A stretch of 16,530 nucleotides of DNA from an uncultured Pseudoflavonifractor sp. GTDB lineage: Bacteria; Bacillota; Clostridia; Oscillospirales; Oscillospiraceae. Shown in pieces: positions 7,097 through 15,215 of the stretch; position 1 is the first letter of the stretch; each line of letters begins with the position of its first letter. The notes under the pieces were generated by a model that had not been told where the DNA came from, made no database searches, and was given only the letters and a program-made list of their open reading frames with translations. The DNA lies in NCBI GenBank assembly GCA_947565875.1, contig CANOHR010000009.1, positions 1 to 16,530 on the forward strand, read 5' to 3'. Both the position numbers and the translations under genes were made by a program.

Positions 7097-8806
7097 ATGA
7101 AAATGAAATGTGCCCAGGTCATTATGGAGTGCCTGCTGGAGCAGGGGGTGGACACGGTCTTCGGCTACCCCGGCGGCACCATCCTCAACGTCTATGACGA
7201 GATGGAGCTCCACGGCTACAAGGATAAGATCCGCCATATCCTTACCTCCCATGAGCAGGGAGCCTCCCACGCCGCCGACGGCTACGCACGGTCCACCGGT
7301 AAGGTGGGGGTATGCTTCGCCACCTCCGGCCCCGGCGCCACCAACCTGACCACCGGCATTGCCACCGCTTATATGGATTCCTCCCCTGTGGTCTTCATCA
7401 CCTGCAATGTCAGCGAGAATCTGATCGGCAAAGACTCTTTCCAGGAGGTAGACATTACCGGCATCACCATGCCCATTACCAAGTGCAACTATCTGGTGAA
7501 AGACCCCGCTCAGCTGGCCGACATTATGCGGGAGGCCTTTGCCATCGCCCGGTCCGGCCGACCGGGACCGGTACTGATCGACATTGCCAAAAACGTGACC
7601 GCCGCTGAGGTCAATTACGAGTATCTCCCCGTGGAGCAGCATGCCTCCCACGGACGACTGGGAGCCATGCTCCGCCGCTCCAGCCACGACCTGAAAACCC
7701 CCGAGCCCGATCTGGGCGACATTGCCAGACTGCTGGCTATGATCGAGGCGGCGGAAAAGCCTTTGGTCCTGGTAGGCGGCGGTGTTATCCGCTCCAAGGG
7801 GGCTGTCCCTGAGTTCCGCAAATTTGCGGAGACCCTGAACGCCCCTGTGGCCTCCACCATCATGGGCGGCGGCGCTTTGCCCGGAAACCACCCCCTCTTC
7901 ACCGGCATGATCGGTATGCATGGCTCCCACGCCTCCAACTACGCCAGTGCGGAATGCGACCTTCTTATCGCCGTGGGTTGTCGGTTCTCCGACCGGGTGG
8001 CCACCGATCCCACCCTCTTTGCCCAGCAGGCCAAGGTGGTGCAGATCGACATTGACCGGGCGGAGATCGACAAAAATGTAAAGACCGACCACCACATCAT
8101 CGGGGACGCCCGCAGAGTCCTTCAACTCCTTAATGAGAAGCTTCCAGCCCATGACTACCCGGAGTGGAAAAAGTGGGTCTTCTCCCATCCGGAGGTACCC
8201 CTGAAGAAGGACGAGATCCTCCACCCTCACGAGATCCTGGAAACGATTCAGGACGTGTCCGACGGCAAGGCCATCATCGCCACCGACGTAGGCCAACATC
8301 AGATGTGGTCGGCCCAATACTACCACTTCTCCCGGCCCGGCCAGCTTATTACCTCCGGCGGCTTCGGCACTATGGGCTTCGGCGTGGGGGCCGCTATGGG
8401 CTCCTCTGTGGGCAACCCCGGCGTACCGGTGGTGGCCTGCGTGGGCGACGGAGGCTTCCGCATGAACTGCAACGAACTGGCCACCCTCCAGCACTACCAC
8501 GTGCCCGTCATCGTAGTCATCTTCAATAACCATACCCTGGGTATGGTCCGCCAGTGGCAGCACCTCATTTATGGAGAGCGTTATTCCCAGACCGACCTGG
8601 ACCGGGGCCCTGATTTTGTGAAGCTGGCTGAGGCCTATGGGATCCCCGGCGGCCGCTGCGCCCATCAGGACGAATTTGAGAAGGAGTTCCGCAAGGCGGT
8701 GGAGAGCAAGGGGCCCTATGTCATCGAGTGTCTCATCGACAAGGACGCCATGGTACACCCCATGATCCCCGCCGGGGCTCCCGTCACCCAATTCCTGCTG
8801 GATTAA
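7097..8806 (+). CDS. ilvB: Acetolactate synthase large (catalytic) subunit
   Basis: A 569-residue thiamine-diphosphate enzyme joining two pyruvates to acetolactate, or pyruvate and 2-oxobutyrate to acetohydroxybutyrate, the first common step of Val/Leu/Ile synthesis. The start at 7097 has AAGGAGGC eight bases upstream; the longer reading to 6857 would translate the T-box RNA and is rejected. The N-terminal pyrimidine domain has FGYPGG (22-27) and the cofactor-activating Glu53 (SHEQGA). The central domain has LVGGG. The C-terminal domain has GDGGFRMN...NN, the ThDP/Mg motif, and the conserved NNHTLGMVRQWQ. It is 12 bp upstream of ilvN, its regulatory partner, in a T-box-controlled operon. Confidence 0.97.
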   Translation: MKMKCAQVIMECLLEQGVDTVFGYPGGTILNVYDEMELHGYKDKIRHILTSHEQGASHAADGYARSTGKVGVCFATSGPGATNLTTGIATAYMDSSPVVFITCNVSENLIGKDSFQEVDITGITMPITKCNYLVKDPAQLADIMREAFAIARSGRPGPVLIDIAKNVTAAEVNYEYLPVEQHASHGRLGAMLRRSSHDLKTPEPDLGDIARLLAMIEAAEKPLVLVGGGVIRSKGAVPEFRKFAETLNAPVASTIMGGGALPGNHPLFTGMIGMHGSHASNYASAECDLLIAVGCRFSDRVATDPTLFAQQAKVVQIDIDRAEIDKNVKTDHHIIGDARRVLQLLNEKLPAHDYPEWKKWVFSHPEVPLKKDEILHPHEILETIQDVSDGKAIIATDVGQHQMWSAQYYHFSRPGQLITSGGFGTMGFGVGAAMGSSVGNPGVPVVACVGDGGFRMNCNELATLQHYHVPVIVVIFNNHTLGMVRQWQHLIYGERYSQTDLDRGPDFVKLAEAYGIPGGRCAHQDEFEKEFRKAVESKGPYVIECLIDKDAMVHPMIPAGAPVTQFLLD

Positions 8807-8818
8807 GGAGGGGAAAAC

Positions 8819-9373
8819 ATGAAAAACGAATATACCCGCCACACCCTGTCCGTCCTGGTAGAGAACTCCTCTGGCGTCCTCTCCCAGGTCTCCCGGCTCT
8901 TTTCCCGGAAGGGCTACAACATCGAATCCCTGGCGGTGGGCACCACCGACGACCCCAATGAGAGCCGGATCACCATCGAGGTCATGGGAGACGGGGCCAT
9001 GATGGAGCAACTCATGAACCAACTGCGCAAGCTCTTTCCCGTCCACTCGGTCCAGGAGTTGCTGCCTGAACGGTCCATCCGAAGGGAACTTGTGATGTTC
9101 AAGGTCAAGGCCGAGACCTCGGACGTTCGCAATGAGGTCATTCAGATCGCCAACATCTTCCGCTCCTCCATCATCGACGTGTCGGTGAAGTCCCTGACCC
9201 TGGCCCTCATCGGTGACGAGAGCAAGGCCGCCGCCATGCAGGACCTGCTGGAATCCTTCGGGATCCTGGAATTAGTCCGCACCGGCATGGTGGCCCTGGA
9301 GCGGGGGGCCTACACCATCAGCGACGAGAGCAAGGAGAACACCGAGTTCAATCTGGGCAAGGCCACCCTGTAA
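8819..9373 (+). CDS. ilvN: Acetolactate synthase small (regulatory) subunit
   Basis: A 184-residue protein, slightly long for the family. It starts with an ACT domain (about 8-80): HTLSVLVENSSGVLSQVSRLF followed at a short distance by RKGYNIESLAVG, the IlvN/IlvH hallmark that binds valine for feedback inhibition. The second half, from RELVMFKV on, is the ALS_ss C-terminal domain that contacts IlvB; the last 18 residues (ISDES...) are an extra polar tail. AAGGAGG stands six to eight bases before the ATG, 12 bp after the ilvB stop. The gap to ilvC is 87 bp, without a convincing terminator, so all three are taken as one operon. Confidence 0.96.
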   Translation: MKNEYTRHTLSVLVENSSGVLSQVSRLFSRKGYNIESLAVGTTDDPNESRITIEVMGDGAMMEQLMNQLRKLFPVHSVQELLPERSIRRELVMFKVKAETSDVRNEVIQIANIFRSSIIDVSVKSLTLALIGDESKAAAMQDLLESFGILELVRTGMVALERGAYTISDESKENTEFNLGKATL

Positions 9374-9460
9374 GAGCGGATTGTAACACAGTTTACATTC
9401 TTTTCCCCGGTAGTCTGCTATTCTGAGAAAAATCCCACTAAAATGAAGGAGTGTTTGACC

Positions 9461-10480
9461 ATGGCTAAAATGTACTACCAGAAAGACTGCGACATTTCCT
9501 ATCTGGACGGTAAGAAGATCTCCATCATCGGCTACGGCTCTCAGGGTCATGCCCATGCCCTGAACCTGAAGGACTCCGGCTGTGACGTATGTGTCGGCCT
9601 GCGGGAGGGCTCCAAAAACTGGGCCGAGGCCGAGAAGGCCGGTCTTCAGGTGAAGACGGTCTCCGAGGCCGCCAAGTGGGGCGACATTGTGATGATGCTC
9701 ATCAACGACGAGGTCCAGGCCGAGGTCTATAAGCGGGACATCGCCCCCTATATGACCGAGGGCAAGGCCCTTGCTTTTGCCCATGGCTTCAATATCCGCT
9801 ATCAGCAGATCGTCCCCCCCGCCGGGGTGGACGTATTCATGGCGGCCCCCAAGGGCCCCGGCCACACTGTCCGTTCCACCTACGTCAGCGGTAAGGGTGT
9901 GCCCTGCCTGGTGGCGGTGGAACAAAACGCCACGGGGAACGCTTATAAGATCGCCCTGGCCTACATTGCCGGTATCGGCGGCGCCCGGGCGGGGGTCATG
10001 GAAACCACCTTCCACGATGAAACGGAGACCGACCTCTTCGGCGAGCAGACGGTCCTGTGCGGCGGCGTAGTGGATCTGATGCGCTGCGGTTTTGAGGTAC
10101 TGGTGGAGGCAGGCTATGAGCCGGAAAACGCCTACTTTGAGTGTATCCATGAGTTGAAACTCATTGTGGACCTGATCAACAAGGGCGGCGTGGCCGCCAT
10201 GAACTACTCCATCTCCGACACCGCTGAGTTCGGCGAGTATGTCTCCGGCCCCCGTGTCCTTCCCGCCGAGCAGGTAAAGGCCAACATGCGCGCCGTCCTC
10301 TCCGACATTCAGGACGGCACCTTCGCCGGAAGGTGGATCGCCGAGAATAAGAACGGCCGGACCTTCTTCAACTCCAAGCGCGCCCAGCTCAAGAAGCACC
10401 AGATGGAGATCGTGGGCGAGGAACTGCGCAAGAACATGATCTGGGGCGGAGACACCGACCTGGACACTGCGTCCAACTAA
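9461..10480 (+). CDS. ilvC: Ketol-acid reductoisomerase, class I
   Basis: A 339-residue enzyme that isomerises and reduces acetolactate (or acetohydroxybutyrate) to the dihydroxy acid, the second shared step of valine and isoleucine synthesis. The ATG at 9461 (MAKMYYQKDCD) has AAGGAG nine bases upstream; six extra codons upstream would overlap that site, so they are excluded. GYGSQGHAHALNL (24-36) is the NAD(P)H-binding loop, and GLREGSKNW (46-54) is the beta2-alphaB loop setting cofactor choice, of the common NADPH-like form. APKGPGHTVR and METTFHDETETDLFGEQ supply catalytic and Mg-binding residues. The C-terminus IWGGDTDLDTASN is copied again 152 bp downstream. Confidence 0.97.
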   Translation: MAKMYYQKDCDISYLDGKKISIIGYGSQGHAHALNLKDSGCDVCVGLREGSKNWAEAEKAGLQVKTVSEAAKWGDIVMMLINDEVQAEVYKRDIAPYMTEGKALAFAHGFNIRYQQIVPPAGVDVFMAAPKGPGHTVRSTYVSGKGVPCLVAVEQNATGNAYKIALAYIAGIGGARAGVMETTFHDETETDLFGEQTVLCGGVVDLMRCGFEVLVEAGYEPENAYFECIHELKLIVDLINKGGVAAMNYSISDTAEFGEYVSGPRVLPAEQVKANMRAVLSDIQDGTFAGRWIAENKNGRTFFNSKRAQLKKHQMEIVGEELRKNMIWGGDTDLDTASN

Positions 10481-10539
10481 AACCAAAGGGCCCCTTAAAG
10501 CCGTTCCTCAGGCTTTGAGGGGAGAGGAGCCACAGCGGA

Positions 10540-10632
10540 ATGAGAGAGCTTTCGCCGCAGGCGGAAGCGAAGGATATGGAGCTTGTGGCAACAAGGGGCG
10601 GCGACACCGATCTGGATACCGCGTCCAACTAA
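10540..10632 (+). pseudogene. Duplicated ilvC 3' end in a 30-codon ORF
   Basis: After ilvC there is a second copy of its final 41 nt: 10443-10483 and 10595-10635 differ at four positions. All four are third-codon positions and silent (GGA/GGC, GAC/GAT, GAC/GAT, ACT/ACC), so both encode GGDTDLDTASN-stop. In frame, an ATG at 10540 opens a 30-codon ORF (MRELSPQAEAK, then DMELVATR, then the ilvC tail), with AGGAG ten bases upstream. DMELV resembles QMEIV of ilvC, hinting that slightly more of the copy survives. The best reading is a remnant of a diverged second ilvC that lost most of its body; a retained small protein cannot be excluded. A strong terminator follows. Confidence 0.6.
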
Positions 10633-10644
10633 AACACAGATAGG

Positions 10645-10684
10645 AAGGAAGCGGCGGGTCAATATCCCGCCGCTTCCTTTTTTC
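10645..10684 (+). terminator. Terminator of the ilvBNC operon
   Basis: A 14-bp perfect stem (10645-10658 with 10666-10679), 7-nt loop and T-rich tail to 10684. Confidence 0.92.
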
Positions 10685-10784
10685 TTTTTGCCGAAAACGG
10701 AGGCGGCATAAAACCTGCAAAATCAGATTGACATATTGTACAAAAATGACAGATATAGTTTATGCATTTTATATAATAGGAACG

Positions 10785-10813
10785 TTGACTTTAATGGAAG
10801 ATACTGGTAGAAT
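10785..10813 (+). promoter_or_regulatory. Predicted promoter of the HPr-like gene
   Basis: -35 TTGACT (10785-10790), 17-nt spacer, -10 TAGAAT (10808-10813); start near 10820. The UTR begins with a small hairpin (TCACCG/CGGTGA around 10822-10840). The 100 bp upstream is AT-rich and holds a separate TTGACA (10728) and TATAAT (10772) with unsuitable spacing. Confidence 0.65.
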
Positions 10814-10888
10814 ACGGGCAATCACCGGGGCTCACGGTGAGGACAAACAAGGCTTCAAACCATTGCGACACAAGGAGGAATCATCATT

Positions 10889-11113
10889 ATGGTGAAAGAA
10901 CTTGATATAAGAGACGCCGACCAGGTGCAAAAGATCAACGCCCTGGCCAGTGAGACCCCCTACGAGGTATGGCTCACCACCGGCACCGTTATGTTGGACG
11001 CCCGTTCCCTGCTGGGGCTGTATGCCCTTGTGGGCCAGCGGGTCAAGGTGGTGGCGGAGGACGATGTGGATCCCCACCGCTTCAGCAAGCTGATCTCCAA
11101 AATGGAAAAGTAA
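10889..11113 (+). CDS. HPr/Crh-like protein lacking the phosphorylatable histidine
   Basis: A 74-residue protein with the second half of the HPr fold clearly visible: EVWLTTGTVMLDARSLLGLYAL (26-47, read in two parts) matches the HPr stretch around regulatory Ser46 (AKSIMGVMSL), putting Ser40 at that place. The following VKVVAEDDVD fits HPr strand 4. The HPr active site GxHARP is missing: residues 8-20 have no His and no ARP, so it cannot accept phosphate from enzyme I. Keeping the Ser but losing the His resembles Crh of Bacillus, a regulator rather than a sugar-transport carrier; that role is an inference. AAGGAGGA lies about ten bases upstream. It has its own promoter and terminator, so it is monocistronic. 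Confidence 0.75.
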   Translation: MVKELDIRDADQVQKINALASETPYEVWLTTGTVMLDARSLLGLYALVGQRVKVVAEDDVDPHRFSKLISKMEK

Positions 11114-11125
11114 ACACATTTTGAG

Positions 11126-11154
11126 AAAAAAGACGCCTTGAAGGCGTCTTTTTT
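11126..11154 (+). terminator. Terminator after the HPr-like gene
   Basis: A 12-bp stem (AAAAAAGACGCC at 11126-11137 with GGCGTCTTTTTT at 11143-11154), 12 bp after the stop. Symmetric A- and T-runs would work in either direction. Confidence 0.92.
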
Positions 11155-11155
11155 C

Positions 11156-11184
11156 TTGTCATTCCCCAGGCTAGATGGTACAAT
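11156..11184 (+). promoter_or_regulatory. Predicted promoter of the SDR-fhs operon
   Basis: -35 TTGTCA (11156-11161), 17-nt spacer, -10 TACAAT (11179-11184). The -35 box begins two bases past the terminator stem, an unusually tight packing. Start near 11191, with a UTR of about 63 nt. Confidence 0.68.
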
Positions 11185-11253
11185 AGCTTTACTTGGCGGA
11201 AAAATTCGGAGAAACCGGTCATACTACCTTTTGAACAACAAAGGAGGGACAGT

Positions 11254-12021
11254 ATGCGGATCGGGATCATTACAGGGGCCTCCTCCGGGTTGGGACGGGC
11301 CTATGCAAAGCATATAGATAAACGGATGGAACTGGATGAGTTGTGGCTCATTGCCCGACGGGAGACGCGGCTGACGGCGCTGGCGGATACGCTGGACCAT
11401 GACTGCCGGATCCTGGCGCTGGACCTTACCGACCGGGAAAGCTTTGACCTTCTGGAACGGACCCTGGAGGTGGAAAAGCCGGTGGTGTCGGTTCTGGTCT
11501 CCGCTGCCGGATTTGGCAAATTTGGAGAGGCTCAAGATCTGACGGCAAAGGAAACGGAAGACATGATCGCTCTCAACTGCCATGCCGCCGCGGAGGTGAC
11601 TCGGCTGTGCCTACCCTATCTCCACAGGGGAAGCCGGGTGTTGGAGATCGCCTCCTGCGCCGCTTTTCAACCCCTGCCGGGGATAAGCCTTTACGCCGCC
11701 ACCAAGGCCTTTCTGCTTCGGTATACCCAGGCTCTTCGCCACGAACTTCAGGGCCGGGGCATATTGGTGACGGCAGTATGTCCCTATTGGCTCAAAACGG
11801 AATTTATGGCCGTGGCCAGGGATACCGCCAACCCGGGCGCAGTACGCCATACCCCCCTGGCCATGCGCCCTGAGGCGGCTGCCGCCTGGAGCCTTACCAT
11901 GAACGGCTTGGGAGCCGGGGTAGTCACCTGCGGCCCCATTCCCTTTGTTATGCGCCTTGGCGGAAAAATACTGCCCGCCGGGATCCCCATGAGGATCTGG
12001 GATAACATACGGAAATTATAA
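11254..12021 (+). CDS. Short-chain dehydrogenase/reductase (SDR)
   Basis: A 255-residue classical-type SDR. The Rossmann fold opens with TGASSGLG (7-14), the TGxxxGxG cofactor loop. DLTD (57-60) is the adenine-pocket acid. SAAG (83-86) replaces the usual NNAG, so the first Asn is changed. N108, S134 and Y147xxxK151 complete the catalytic tetrad, so it should be active. RR at 35-36 after strand 2 is compatible with NADP(H). Substrate cannot be read from sequence. The C-terminal part (GPIPFVMRLGGKILPAGIPMRIW) is hydrophobic, as in SDRs tied to a membrane or lipid substrate. AAGGAGG precedes the ATG, and fhs starts 17 bp after the stop, so the two are probably co-transcribed. Confidence 0.88.
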   Translation: MRIGIITGASSGLGRAYAKHIDKRMELDELWLIARRETRLTALADTLDHDCRILALDLTDRESFDLLERTLEVEKPVVSVLVSAAGFGKFGEAQDLTAKETEDMIALNCHAAAEVTRLCLPYLHRGSRVLEIASCAAFQPLPGISLYAATKAFLLRYTQALRHELQGRGILVTAVCPYWLKTEFMAVARDTANPGAVRHTPLAMRPEAAAAWSLTMNGLGAGVVTCGPIPFVMRLGGKILPAGIPMRIWDNIRKL

Positions 12022-12038
12022 AAAGGAGAGGGAGACAT

Positions 12039-13712
12039 ATGCTGACCGACATTGAGATCGCCCAGAGCGTAAAAGCAAGGCCCATCCAGGAGATCGCCGC
12101 CAAACTGGGCCTTGCCGGAGAGGACCTGATCCCCTATGGTCACGACAAGGCTAAGGTGGAGCCCTCCGCCTATCAGGATAAGCCCCGGAAGGGCAAATTG
12201 ATCCTGGTCACCGCCATCAATCCCACTCCGGCAGGAGAGGGGAAAACCACCACCAGCGTAGGGTTAGCCGACGCCCTGTCCCGGCTGGGAAAGAAGACCT
12301 GTCTTGCCCTCCGTGAGCCCTCTCTGGGCCCTGTGTTCGGCGTAAAGGGAGGGGCTGCCGGCGGCGGATACGCCCAGGTGATCCCCATGGAGGACATCAA
12401 TCTCCACTTTACCGGGGACTTCCACGCCATCGGAGCGGCCAACAATCTCCTGGCCGCCATGTTGGACAACCACATCCAGCAGGGTAACGCCCTGGATATC
12501 GACACAAAGAATATCCCCTGGAAGCGGTGCGTAGATATGAACGACCGCCAGCTTCGCAGCGTGATCGACGGCCTTGGCGGACGGATGCAGGGCGTACCAC
12601 GGGAGGACGGCTTTGACATCACCGTAGCCAGCGAGGTCATGGCGGTATTCTGTCTGGCCTCCGATCTGAGCGACCTGAAAACCCGGCTGGGGCGGATGGT
12701 GGTGGCTTATACCCGTGCTGGGGAACCTGTTACCGCCCACGATCTGAAGGCGGAGGGGGCTATGGCCGCCCTTTTGAAGGACGCCATCAAGCCGAATCTG
12801 GTCCAGACTTTGGAGGGGACCCCCTCTTTCATTCATGGCGGCCCCTTCGCCAACATTGCCCACGGCTGCAACAGTGTCATTGCCACCGACGCGGCCCTGA
12901 AGCTGGGGGACTATGTGGTCACCGAGGCGGGCTTTGGCGCCGATTTGGGGGCAGAAAAGTTTCTGGACATCAAATGCCGCATGGCAGGTCTTACCCCCGA
13001 CGCAGTGGTCGTCGTGGCCACTGTCCGGGCGTTGAAGCATCACGGGGGCGCGGCCAAAACGGACCTGGGCAAGGAGGATCTGGGGGCTCTGGAGCGTGGG
13101 CTTCCCAATCTCCTGCGGCATGTAAACAATATCAAAAATACGTATCATCTGCCCTGCGTGGTAGCCATCAACGCCTTTCCCACCGACACCCCCGCCGAAC
13201 TGGAGTTGGTGGAAAAAAAGTGCCGGGAAATGGGAGCCAACGTGGCTCTCTCCGAGGTATGGGCCAAGGGCGGCGAAGGAGGCGAGACTCTGGGCCGGGA
13301 GGTCATCCGGCTGTGCGAGGAGGAACCCAGGCTGGATGAGTTTACCTATGCCTATGAGGACAATACCTCCATCCAGTATAAGCTCAACGCCATTGTGGGC
13401 CGGGTCTACGGCGGGGAGAAGGCCCTGCTGACTCCCAAAGCGCAGAAGCAGGCCCAAAGGCTTCTTGAGTTGGGCTTTGGGGATCTGCCCATCTGTATGG
13501 CCAAGACCCAATATTCCTTCTCCGATGACCCGGCTTTGTTGGGGGCACCCGAGGGGTTTGACGTTACTGTCCGCGATCTGAAGGTCTCCGCCGGAGCAGG
13601 CTTCCTCGTCGCCCTGACCGGAGATATCATGACCATGCCGGGATTACCTAAGTGTCCTGCGGCGGAAAAAATCGACGTCACCGACGATGGAAAAATCGTA
13701 GGACTGTTTTAA
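12039..13712 (+). CDS. fhs: Formate-tetrahydrofolate ligase
   Basis: A 557-residue enzyme, the standard length, making 10-formyl-THF from formate, THF and ATP in the cytoplasm. The P-loop TPAGEGKTTT (63-72) binds ATP. EPSLGPVFGVKGGAAGGG (93-110) is the family signature for formyl phosphate and folate. The domain runs on with conserved DINLHFTGDFHAI. It is the entry step of the methyl branch of the Wood-Ljungdahl pathway and also supplies formyl groups for purines; no other pathway gene is in the window, so its role here is undecided. AAGGAGAG precedes the ATG. It follows an SDR by 17 bp on one transcript and ends at a strong terminator. Confidence 0.97.
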   Translation: MLTDIEIAQSVKARPIQEIAAKLGLAGEDLIPYGHDKAKVEPSAYQDKPRKGKLILVTAINPTPAGEGKTTTSVGLADALSRLGKKTCLALREPSLGPVFGVKGGAAGGGYAQVIPMEDINLHFTGDFHAIGAANNLLAAMLDNHIQQGNALDIDTKNIPWKRCVDMNDRQLRSVIDGLGGRMQGVPREDGFDITVASEVMAVFCLASDLSDLKTRLGRMVVAYTRAGEPVTAHDLKAEGAMAALLKDAIKPNLVQTLEGTPSFIHGGPFANIAHGCNSVIATDAALKLGDYVVTEAGFGADLGAEKFLDIKCRMAGLTPDAVVVVATVRALKHHGGAAKTDLGKEDLGALERGLPNLLRHVNNIKNTYHLPCVVAINAFPTDTPAELELVEKKCREMGANVALSEVWAKGGEGGETLGREVIRLCEEEPRLDEFTYAYEDNTSIQYKLNAIVGRVYGGEKALLTPKAQKQAQRLLELGFGDLPICMAKTQYSFSDDPALLGAPEGFDVTVRDLKVSAGAGFLVALTGDIMTMPGLPKCPAAEKIDVTDDGKIVGLF

Positions 13713-13714
13713 AG

Positions 13715-13764
13715 AATGCCCGGCTTCCCGCCAATGTGGTATTTGCGGGAAGTCGGGCATTTTT
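13715..13764 (+). terminator. Terminator of fhs, likely bidirectional
   Basis: A 17-bp stem with one G-U pair (13715-13731 with 13745-13761), 13-nt loop and a T-run at 13760-13764. It lies between the convergent fhs and TfoX-domain genes and could also stop the minus-strand transcript. Confidence 0.9.
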
Positions 13765-13785
13765 GATCCTGGGAAGCGGCCGGCC

Positions 13786-14043
13786 TTATCCCTTCAGCCC
13801 ATCGCTGAAGGCTTTCATGTCTGCCCGGACCTCTTTGGAAAGACAGTTGTACTCCGTTTGCCCGATAGCCCCCTCCAGGCAGTAGAGGTGGACCAGACAC
13901 ACATTGGGATACAGGGCCTTCAGCCTTCTGTATGCCTCCTTGGAGCCTACGGCCATCAACTCCTCGGCGGAACCGATCCCCACCGAACGCAGCTTTCTAT
14001 CCATCTCTTTTCCCAGATTCATCATGGAGCTTAATTCCGCCAC
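13786..14043 (-). CDS. TfoX/Sxy C-terminal-domain protein
   Basis: An 85-residue protein that is the whole TfoX C-terminal domain: LSSMMNLGKEMDRKL (4-18), GIGSAEELMAVGSKEAYRRLKA (22-43, read in two parts) and CLVHLYCLEGAIG (49-61), the usual LxxLpNxG, GIxtxexLxxxGaxxAxxRL and LyxLeGAI pattern. The N-terminal TfoX domain is absent, as in many stand-alone Firmicutes versions. In gammaproteobacteria TfoX controls competence; the function of these short forms is not known. The start is GTG at 14043, with GGGAGGAAGAG before it; it fits the domain border better than the internal Met codons. It overlaps the last 47 bp of the MFS gene, so it probably sits on that transcript. Confidence 0.83.
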   Translation of the reverse strand: MAELSSMMNLGKEMDRKLRSVGIGSAEELMAVGSKEAYRRLKALYPNVCLVHLYCLEGAIGQTEYNCLSKEVRADMKAFSDGLKG

Positions 14044-15209
14044 CGCTCTTCCTCCCTTCCCCTATCTCCTTTCCCGCCCGGCACAGCAAACCCAGACTCC
14101 CCAGGCACAGTGCCGCCCCAAAGAGGAAAGCGGCGGAAAGGCTTATCTCTGAAAGCCTGCCTAAAAGCAGGGTCGCCGAGATGGAAATGCCGTCCAGCAG
14201 GATCGCGTGAACACTTAGGGCTGTAGCCCGATCCCGGGTCTCCACCAGTCGGTTCTGGATGGCGGCCTGAAGCGGCTGAAACAGGTCAAATGAGACCCGA
14301 AAGACCGCCACCGCCAACACTGACAGGGGTATGCTCTTTGTAAACGCCAGCATACCGCAGGACAGAGCGGAAACCAGCGGAAGCAGAACAAAGAGCCCCC
14401 TTTCCCCCACTTTCTCCTTCAGCCGGGCAGAATAGCCCCCCAGCAAGCCCAGAAGAGTGACCAAGGCGTAGGCCCCACCCATTCCGGCGGCGGTCATGCC
14501 AATACGCTGATATTGGCTTTGGCTGTAAAAGACCGTCGCCATCTGATGGACCGCCCCCAGCAAAGCCGCCCCCGCCAAAAACGAGAGTAGCCGCTTTTCT
14601 CCCAGCAATTCTCCCACAGCGGCCCGGAAGCTTTCCACTGTCTCCCGGCTCTGACGGCGCTCCGGGGCCCGGACTTCCTTCAATCCCAAGGACAACAATG
14701 CTGCCAGGGCATAGCTCACCGCTGTGAGAGCGCCCGCTAAGCGGTAATTGTCTCCGATCCAGAGGGTATAGATCCCCGTGGCAAGGAGAAGGCCCAAAAT
14801 GGTCATATTGTTATAGATCCCGAAGACCCGGTGGGCCTTCTCCGGCGGACAGGACAGGTACAGCATCCCCGTATCCATGCCGGGAAGGCCCGCGGTGACC
14901 ACTCCCAGAAGGATCCGCTCCAGAAGGAAGCCCCCGAAGCCGGCCGCCTGCCAGAAAATCAGCTTGGTAACAAAAAACAGCCCGGAGCAGAGGAGCATGG
15001 TCCGCTTATAGCCCAGCCGCTCCGCCAAAATACCCCAGGGAAGCTCCAGTGCCACCGACAGCGCCAGGGAGATCCCCTCCATCAGGGCGATCTGTCCCAA
15101 GCCTCACCCCTGCTGCCTGACGGTACAGAGTGGCAATAGGACCGTAAAATACCATACCCTGCAAAAGAGCCATGGCATAGAAAAGATAAATATTTCGTTG
15201 TTCCGGCAT
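13997..15209 (-). pseudogene. MFS transporter, interrupted by a +1 frameshift
   Basis: A 12-helix major facilitator of about 403 residues when repaired. The 5' part (MPEQRNIYLFYAMALLQGM at 15209, with AGGAGGG nine bases before) runs to YRQAAGV and then leaves frame. The rest (LGQIALMEGISLALS...) lies one frame over and has an in-frame TGA just upstream. Removing one G of GTGAGGCTT (plus strand 15102-15103) restores YRQAAGVSLGQIALMEG, a normal helix 1-2 junction. The loop RLGYKRTM (about 63-70 of the repaired protein) is the MFS motif A region. Substrate is unknown; proton-coupled export is likely. As sequenced the product would be truncated after about 70 mostly wrong-frame residues, or restarted at TTG 15100. 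A single-base sequencing error is possible. The leader and hairpin upstream suggest inducible drug efflux. Confidence 0.82.
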
Positions 15210-15215
15210 AAAAAA

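Noticed and set aside
7022..9046. Long antisense reading (674 codons) opposite ilvB and ilvN
   Set aside because: It is a by-product of strong GC bias at third positions; composition is Gly/Val/His/Asp-rich without recognisable domains, and the opposite strand encodes unmistakable IlvB/IlvN.
9374..9460. Possible internal promoter before ilvC (TTTACA at 9392, TATTCT at 9419)
   Set aside because: The spacing of 21 nt is too long for a confident call; operon transcription from the T-box promoter is enough.
9272..10486. 404-codon antisense reading opposite ilvC
   Set aside because: Shadow of ilvC; no ribosome site and no domain.
11185..11253. Folate riboswitch ahead of the SDR-fhs operon
   Set aside because: The leader is only about 63 nt and shows no long helix pattern typical of the THF riboswitch.
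12264..13511. 415-codon antisense reading opposite fhs
   Set aside because: Shadow of fhs; low-complexity composition and no domain.
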